Assembly (NCBI GenBank): GCA_023453655.1
Contig: JAEXTE010000017.1
Location: 1 to 5,189 of the forward strand
Origin: Pseudomonadota bacterium
GTDB taxonomy: Bacteria; Pseudomonadota; Gammaproteobacteria; Xanthomonadales; Xanthomonadaceae
Length of the DNA stretch: 5,189 nucleotides
Reading direction: 5' to 3'
The notes beneath the pieces were generated by a model. It had not been told where the DNA came from and ran no database searches. It saw only the letters and a program-made list of their open reading frames with translations. Shown here in pieces: positions 1 to 5,189 of the stretch. A program made the position numbers and the translations under genes. The first letter of the stretch is position 1. Each line of letters starts with the position of its first letter.

Positions 1-35
1 CCCCCGGGGGGGGGGGGGGGGCGGGCGCCCCCCCC
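1..35. other. G/C homopolymer tract, probable contig-end artefact
   Basis: The window opens with five C, then sixteen G, then a short mixed G/C stretch, then eight C, before ordinary sequence resumes at 36. No other place in the window has a comparable homopolymer. Such a tract at the very edge is typical of a low-quality contig end or of poly-G read tails. A real G-run, with possible quadruplex or slippage behaviour, cannot be excluded. Because homopolymer length is unreliable, any reading frame carried through it should not be trusted. Confidence 0.6.
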
Positions 36-130
36 ACGACGCCCTGCAGGCGCAGGCGCCTCCCCCCGATCCCTATGCCGCGCTGCCCCAGCTGCGGCGC
101 CAGATCCTCGACGCGCTGCACGCGCCCTGA
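36..130 (+). CDS. C-terminal fragment of an unidentified upstream protein
   Basis: An open frame runs to a TGA at 128-130 and is cut off by the window edge. Its last residues are a proline/alanine-rich stretch followed by an amphipathic tail reading DPYAALPQLRRQILDALHAP. The helix-like tail and normal codon use suggest a real gene end. The stop lies 15 nt before the start of the next gene, in the same frame, so it probably belongs to the same operon. Too little remains to name a family. The frame stays open back to base 2, but the G/C homopolymer makes the first dozen codons untrustworthy. In clusters of this kind the neighbour is often a CoA ligase, thiolase, hydratase or short-chain dehydrogenase, but nothing here shows which. 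The stretch could also be non-coding, though I favour coding. Confidence 0.45.
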
Positions 131-136
131 GCCACC

Positions 137-140
137 GGAG
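137..140 (+). promoter_or_regulatory. Ribosome binding site for the first acyl-CoA dehydrogenase
   Basis: GGAG lies 5 nt before the ATG at 146. An in-frame TGA at 128-130 lies just upstream, and no other ATG, GTG or TTG comes between, so this site and start are well fixed. Confidence 0.65.
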
Positions 141-145
141 CCTCC

Positions 146-1307
<1,162 letters not shown>

Positions 1308-1309
<2 letters not shown>

Positions 1310-1312
1310 GGT
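1308..1312 (+). promoter_or_regulatory. Ribosome binding site for the second dehydrogenase, overlapping a stop codon
   Basis: GAGGT begins inside the TGA stop of the preceding gene and lies 8 nt before the ATG at 1321. Its position fixes the second gene's start at 1321. A stop-free stretch in the same frame extends far upstream, but it is only the out-of-frame shadow of the first gene. Overlap of the site with the upstream stop favours translational coupling of the two subunits. Confidence 0.6.
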
Positions 1313-1320
1313 CACCACGC

Positions 1321-2439
1321 ATGGATTTCTCCTTCACCGAAGAACAGCAGATGCTGCAGGACTCGATCCGGCGGTATCTGGCGTCCGACTACCCGCTCGA
1401 GCACCGCGCGAAGACCATCGCCGGCGAGGAAGGCTGGTCGGCCGACACCTGGCGCGCGCTGGCCGAGCTGGGCCTGCTCGCGCTCGACATCGACGAGGCC
1501 GACGGCGGCATCGGCGCCGGCCCGGTGGGCACGATGCTGGTCTCGCAGGCGACGGGCGCGGGCCTGCTGCTCGAACCCTTCCACTCCAGCGCGGTGCTCG
1601 CTACGCGCGTGGTCTCGCTGCTGGCGCAGGGTGAACAGCGGGCGACGCTGCTCGAGGCGCTGGCCTCGGGCGAGGCGATCGCGGTGCTGGCCCACGACGA
1701 GGACGGCGGCTGGTTCGCGCCGCGCGCCACCACCGCCGCCAGGGAAGGCGACGGCTGGCGCCTGCGCGGCCGCAAGGCCCGCGTCTACCACGCGCCGATG
1801 GCGCGCTGGCTGCTGGTGAGCGCATGCACGGACGACGGCACCGGCGTGTTCCTGGTCGAGCGCGACGCCGAAGGCGTGCAGCAGCGGACGCTGCGCACGG
1901 TCGACGGCCAGCGCGCGGCCGACATCGCGCTGGACCTGCAGCTGCCCGCCGCGGCGCGGCTCGGCAGCGGCGACGCGTCCGCAGCGCTGCACCAGGCGCT
2001 CGACCACGGCCTGGCGGCGCTGTGCGCCGATGCGCTGGGCGTGCTCGACCGCGCGCTCGCCACCACCGTGCAGTACACCCGCGACCGGGTGCAGTTCGGC
2101 ACCCCGATCGGCCGCTTCCAGGCGCTGCAGCACCGCATGGCGGACATGTACATGCAGGTCGAACAGGCGCGCTCGATGACCTACCTGGCCACCTCGGCCT
2201 GCCTGGGCAATGACGCGCAGGCGCGGCGCGAGGCGGTCTCGGGCGCCAAGGTCGTGGTCGGCCAGGCCGCGCGCCGGGTCGGCCAGGAAGCGGTCCAGCT
2301 GCACGGCGGCATGGGCATGACCGACGAACTCGACGTCAGCCACTGCTTCCGGCGCCTGCTGGCGTTCGAGCTGCGGATGGGGACGACGGACGAACACCTG
2401 CGCGCGTTGCATGGACTGGCGCGGGCGGAGGCGGCGTAG
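1321..2439 (+). CDS. Acyl-CoA dehydrogenase, PimD-type small subunit, probably non-catalytic
   Basis: This 372-aa protein belongs to the acyl-CoA dehydrogenase family but is a divergent member. The N-terminal helical domain starts MDFSFTEEQQMLQDSIRRYL, with EADGGIGAGPVGTM at 59-72. The C-terminal domain keeps the flavin/dimer-contact segment TRDRVQFGTPIGRFQALQHR (253-272) and LHGGMGM at 327-333. What is missing matters: the usual EPG-GSD flavin/substrate motif is replaced near 121-135 by a stretch containing HDEDGGWFAP. No YEG or YGG motif is seen near the C terminus, and the helix that would carry an IVD-type glutamate reads ALDHGLAALCADALG (226-240). It therefore resembles the small subunit of pimeloyl-CoA dehydrogenase (PimD) and the beta subunits of alpha2beta2 steroid-side-chain dehydrogenases, where one subunit completes the flavin site without supplying the base. 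It starts 11 nt after the large-subunit gene, so co-expression and a heteromeric complex are very likely. Substrate is unknown. Confidence 0.9.
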   Translation: MDFSFTEEQQMLQDSIRRYLASDYPLEHRAKTIAGEEGWSADTWRALAELGLLALDIDEADGGIGAGPVGTMLVSQATGAGLLLEPFHSSAVLATRVVSLLAQGEQRATLLEALASGEAIAVLAHDEDGGWFAPRATTAAREGDGWRLRGRKARVYHAPMARWLLVSACTDDGTGVFLVERDAEGVQQRTLRTVDGQRAADIALDLQLPAAARLGSGDASAALHQALDHGLAALCADALGVLDRALATTVQYTRDRVQFGTPIGRFQALQHRMADMYMQVEQARSMTYLATSACLGNDAQARREAVSGAKVVVGQAARRVGQEAVQLHGGMGMTDELDVSHCFRRLLAFELRMGTTDEHLRALHGLARAEAA

Positions 2440-2536
2440 GCGGACACCGGCGGCGGAGGAGGTCCGGGACAGGCGGGGACGCAGGGGACGCGGAAGCACG
2501 GGCGACACGAAGACAGGCACACATTCGAGGCTTCCG

Positions 2537-2559
2537 GGCCGTCGCAGGGGGCGGCGGCC
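2537..2559 (+). terminator. Strong stem-loop, possible attenuator or terminator without a T-tract
   Basis: GGCCGTCGC (2537-2545) pairs with GCGGCGGCC (2551-2559) through nine consecutive pairs, one of them a G-U wobble at 2542/2554, around a five-base AGGGG loop. No run of T follows, so it is not a classical intrinsic terminator. It lies 39 nt before the receptor ATG. It could act as a pause or partial terminator after the dehydrogenase genes, or as a stabilising leader hairpin for the receptor mRNA. In DNA this GC-rich, a chance stem of this size is not rare. Confidence 0.35.
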
Positions 2560-2584
2560 AACGAGGGGCCCAACGCAGGACTAC

Positions 2585-2590
2585 GGGAGG
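2585..2590 (+). promoter_or_regulatory. Ribosome binding site for the TonB-dependent receptor
   Basis: GGGAGG lies 8 nt before the ATG at 2599. This is the strongest Shine-Dalgarno match in the window. The receptor frame has no other ATG, GTG or TTG between the preceding TAG (2437-2439) and 2599, so the start is unambiguous and gives a good signal peptide. Confidence 0.75.
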
Positions 2591-2598
2591 GTAGACCC

Positions 2599-5151
2599 AT
2601 GAACGGCAACAAGATCCATCGCAACATGCTGGCCGCGTCGGTGGCGTTCGCACTGTGCGGTTTCGCGACCACCACGCTCGCCGCCGACGCCATGCAGGAG
2701 GACGGCGGCAGCGCCGCACAGCCCGCATCCAGCGAACGCGCCACCACGCTCGACGCCCTGGTCGTCACCGCGCAGAAGCGCGAGGAGGCGCTGCAGGACG
2801 TGCCGATCACTCTGAGCGTGCTGCCCGAACAGCTGCTGCAGGATGCAGGCGCGCGCGACATCAAGGAGCTGCAGCACCTGGTCTCGGGCATGAGCGTCAC
2901 CAGCACCGCCTCGGAAAGCCAGACCACGGTGCGCCTGCGTGGCGTCGGCACGGTCGGCGACAACCCCGGCCTCGAATCGTCGGTGGGGGTGGTGATCGAC
3001 GGCGTCTACCGTCCTCGCAACGGCGTGGGCTTCGGCGACCTCGGCCCGGTCGAACGGGTGGAGGTGCTCAAGGGCCCGCAGGGCACGGTGTTCGGCAAGA
3101 ACACCTCGGCGGGCCTGATCAACGTGGTCACGCGCGCGCCGTCCTACAACCAGAGCGCCGAAGCCGAGGTCACCGCCGGCAACTACGGCCTGTTCGGCGT
3201 GTCGGCCAGCTACAACGACGCGATCAGCGACACCGCGGCGTTCAGCCTCTACGGCGTCAAGCGCTGGCGCGACGGATTCCTCGACGTCGAAACCGGCGCC
3301 GGACCGCGCACCAGCACCGAGGACAGCAACCTCGACTTCCACGGACTGCGCGGGCAGCTGCTGCTCGAGCCGACCGATGGACTGCGGATCCGCGCGATCG
3401 CCGACTTCGCCAGCCGCAGCGAGGTATGCTGCGCCTCGGTGACCACCACGCGCGGTCCCACCGCCGCCATCGTCGATGCGCTGGCCGGCGGCGCGGGGGT
3501 CATCCCCGTTCCCGATCCTTCGCGGCGCCTGGCCTACAGCAACGACATCACCCGCCAGTCGGTCGAGGACAAGGGCGTGTCGGTGCAGGTCGACTGGGAC
3601 ACGCCCTGGATCGGCGATGCCACCCTGACCTCGATCACCGCGCTGCGCGACTGGAGCAACCTCAATTCCGGCGACCTGGACTTCACCACCGCGCCGATCT
3701 GGGTCCGCCCCTACGGCGACGGCCTGAACGACGTCGGCTTCGAGACCTTCAGCCAGGAGCTGCGGCTGACCGGATCGAGCGAGCGCGTGGACTGGATGTT
3801 CGGCGCCTTCTACGCCGACGAGGACCTGGTGCGCAACGACAGCATCACCATGGGCGGCGCCTACGAGCCCTACCTGTCGATCGCGCTGCTGAGCAACATC
3901 GCCAGCGCCTTCCCGGCGGGCCTGGTCGACACCAGCAACCCGTTCCTGTTCCTGTCGCAGGCGGCGGGCAGGCCCTACGGCACCACCTTCGTCGGTGGCG
4001 GCAGCCACGACCACTTCGAACAGAACGCGCGCAGCACGGCGCTGTTCACCAACAACGTCTGGCACGCCACCGACGCGCTCGACATCACGATCGGCGCGCG
4101 CTACACCGACGAACGCAAGACGCTGCGCTCGCAGCTTTCCAATCCGAACGGCGGCATCGGTTGCGCCAACGGACTGGTCAATCCCGCCCAGGTCGGCGCG
4201 GCCCTGGCCGGCCGCGGCGTGCCCGGCCCCTACATCGCCGGGCTGGTGCCAACGGTGATCGGCTACATGTGCCTGCCGTGGAGCAACGTGATGCACGACG
4301 GCCGCGACACCTGGCAGGAGCGCGACGAGAAGGAGTGGTCGGGTTCGCTGCGGGCGTCCTACCGCTGGAGTGACGCGCTGATGACGTATGTGTCGGCGGC
4401 GCGCGGCTACAAGGCCGGCGGCTTCAACCTCGACCGCGTGCAGTCGTCCAACGGCCTGTCCTCGGGCGGCCCGGGCATCACGCCGGTTGACGACACCTCG
4501 TTCCCGGGCGAGTTCGTCGACAGCTACGAGCTGGGCCTGAAGTCGACCCTGGCCGGCGGCAACCTGCTGATCAACGCGTCGCTGTTCCAGCAGACCTTCA
4601 CCGACTTCCAGCTCAACAGCTTCCTGGGCACCAGCTACGTCGTGCGCTCGATTCCCGAGCTCAAGAGCCACGGCCTCGACCTCGACCTGATGTGGCAGAC
4701 GCCAGTCGACGGCCTGTCGCTGCAGGGCGGCGCGACCTGGCTGCAGGCGGAGTTCGGCAACGACCTGCTGCCCGATGCCGACCTGGTGCTGCTGCCGGGC
4801 GCCACGCCGGGCTTCATGCCGCGCTGGCAGGCGAACGCGTCGATGACCTACGAGTGGGATTTCGCCGACAGCCTGCTGGGCCGCGTCTATCTCGGGGCAC
4901 GCTACACCGGCGACCACAACACCGGGTCCGACCTCGATCCGCAGAAGTTCCAGGAGGCATACACCGTCGTGGATGCACGCGTGGTGCTCGGTTCGCGCAA
5001 CCGGCGCTGGGCGGTCGAACTCTGGGGCCGCAACCTCACCGACGAGACCTACAGCCAGGTGGGCTTCGACGCCCCGATCCAGACCGGGTCGTGGAACGCG
5101 TTCCTCGGCGCGCCGCGGACCTACGGCGTGACCCTGCGGGTCATGTACTGA
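2599..5151 (+). CDS. TonB-dependent outer-membrane receptor
   Basis: This complete 850-aa protein should form a 22-strand outer-membrane barrel that imports a scarce or large substrate using TonB-ExbBD energy. Residues 1-29 are a Sec signal peptide: basic NKIHR, a hydrophobic core, and likely cleavage after TLA or LAA near 28-29. A TonB-box-like segment LDALVVTAQKREE follows at 51-63. The plug domain covers about 66-180, with VRLRGVGT at 111-118 and EVLKGPQGTVFGKNTSAG at 155-172. The barrel follows, with typical strand motifs YKAGGFN (604-610), DSYELGLKS (641-649) and RNLTDETY (811-818). It ends in the aromatic-terminated strand TYGVTLRVMY. Cys277-Cys278 and the pair Cys522/Cys558 lie in probable surface-loop inserts. 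There is no N-terminal signalling (STN) domain, and no sigma factor or anti-sigma gene is visible. The family type is common in TonB-receptor-rich proteobacteria, and the substrate cannot be read from the sequence. The preceding dehydrogenase genes suggest, but do not prove, a lipid-, terpenoid- or acid-like ligand. Siderophore uptake is the main alternative. Confidence 0.93.
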   Translation: MNGNKIHRNMLAASVAFALCGFATTTLAADAMQEDGGSAAQPASSERATTLDALVVTAQKREEALQDVPITLSVLPEQLLQDAGARDIKELQHLVSGMSVTSTASESQTTVRLRGVGTVGDNPGLESSVGVVIDGVYRPRNGVGFGDLGPVERVEVLKGPQGTVFGKNTSAGLINVVTRAPSYNQSAEAEVTAGNYGLFGVSASYNDAISDTAAFSLYGVKRWRDGFLDVETGAGPRTSTEDSNLDFHGLRGQLLLEPTDGLRIRAIADFASRSEVCCASVTTTRGPTAAIVDALAGGAGVIPVPDPSRRLAYSNDITRQSVEDKGVSVQVDWDTPWIGDATLTSITALRDWSNLNSGDLDFTTAPIWVRPYGDGLNDVGFETFSQELRLTGSSERVDWMFGAFYADEDLVRNDSITMGGAYEPYLSIALLSNIASAFPAGLVDTSNPFLFLSQAAGRPYGTTFVGGGSHDHFEQNARSTALFTNNVWHATDALDITIGARYTDERKTLRSQLSNPNGGIGCANGLVNPAQVGAALAGRGVPGPYIAGLVPTVIGYMCLPWSNVMHDGRDTWQERDEKEWSGSLRASYRWSDALMTYVSAARGYKAGGFNLDRVQSSNGLSSGGPGITPVDDTSFPGEFVDSYELGLKSTLAGGNLLINASLFQQTFTDFQLNSFLGTSYVVRSIPELKSHGLDLDLMWQTPVDGLSLQGGATWLQAEFGNDLLPDADLVLLPGATPGFMPRWQANASMTYEWDFADSLLGRVYLGARYTGDHNTGSDLDPQKFQEAYTVVDARVVLGSRNRRWAVELWGRNLTDETYSQVGFDAPIQTGSWNAFLGAPRTYGVTLRVMY

Positions 5152-5189
5152 GCCTTGCGTGCGGGTGGGCGCGGCGCGCTGACGGGGCG
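5152..5189. other. Short 3' flank with no identifiable feature
   Basis: Only 38 nt remain after the receptor stop. They are GC-rich and contain a weak four-pair GCGC palindrome around 5169-5179, without a T-tract. No terminator or start of a further gene can be supported. Confidence 0.5.

Larger units (their letters stand above)
2440..2598. other. 159-nt GC-rich spacer between dehydrogenase pair and receptor gene
   Basis: The spacer is purine- and G-rich in its first half, with GGGAC occurring three times at 2466-2470, 2476-2480 and 2485-2489. It has a strong hairpin at 2537-2559 and a ribosome binding site at its end. I see no convincing -35/-10 promoter, no T-tract, no tRNA or riboswitch pattern, and no Fur-like AT-rich palindrome. 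The length leaves room for a separate receptor promoter, but read-through from the dehydrogenase operon is equally possible. Confidence 0.6.

Noticed and set aside
1312..2520. A 402-codon minus-strand open frame antisense to the second dehydrogenase
   Set aside because: Low-complexity Arg/Ala/Gln/His-rich translation with no recognisable motif. It is a shadow of the plus-strand gene.
2644..2661. Possible lipoprotein signal around Cys20 of the receptor
   Set aside because: The residues before the cysteine are F-A-L, so the -1 position is Leu rather than Gly/Ala/Ser. A normal signal peptidase I site (TLA or LAA) lies a few residues downstream.
2655..4373. A 572-codon plus-strand frame overlapping the receptor gene
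   Set aside because: Arg-rich frame-shifted reading of the receptor with no domain motifs and no ribosome binding site.
2581..4917. A 778-codon open frame on the minus strand, antisense to the receptor gene
   Set aside because: It is the mirror of a GC-rich gene with strong third-position bias. The product is a Val/Ala/Arg/Gly/Gln-rich string without domain motifs, while the plus strand encodes a full receptor.
5169..5179. GCGC-GGC-GCGC palindrome after the receptor stop, considered as a terminator
   Set aside because: Only a four-pair stem with a three-base loop and no T-tract, expected by chance in such GC-rich sequence.

Overview
The window is about 70% G+C by eye, with a strong preference for G or C at third codon positions. 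It carries three complete genes on the + strand and the tail of a fourth. The gene types (a paired acyl-CoA dehydrogenase and a TonB-dependent outer-membrane receptor with a Gram-negative signal peptide) indicate a Gram-negative bacterium, most likely a high-GC pseudomonadotan. Lysobacteraceae-like gammaproteobacteria or sphingomonad-like alphaproteobacteria would both fit. The sequence alone does not settle the genus.

Layout: (1) Positions 1-35 are almost pure G/C homopolymer and look like a contig edge or sequencing artefact. (2) Positions 36-130 hold the C-terminal end of an unidentified upstream gene. (3) Positions 146-1309 encode a PimC-type acyl-CoA dehydrogenase (387 aa). (4) Positions 1321-2439 encode its PimD-type partner (372 aa), only 11 nt downstream. 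(5) A 159-nt GC-rich spacer follows, with a strong hairpin and a good ribosome binding site. (6) Positions 2599-5151 encode a complete 850-aa TonB-dependent receptor. (7) The last 38 nt hold nothing identifiable.

How the genes work together: the two dehydrogenase genes read as one operon and as the two unlike subunits of a heteromeric enzyme. The first keeps the flavin/substrate motifs and an IVD-type candidate catalytic glutamate. The second has lost the equivalent motifs. Such pairs act on dicarboxylyl-CoA, branched or steroid/terpenoid side-chain CoA esters. The receptor downstream could bring a related hydrophobic or acidic substrate across the outer membrane, but that link rests only on position and orientation. 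I see no mobile element, CRISPR array, RNA gene or clearly novel system. The best leads are the split active site of the dehydrogenase pair, the possible substrate link to the receptor, the cysteine-containing inserts of the receptor, and the leader hairpin.
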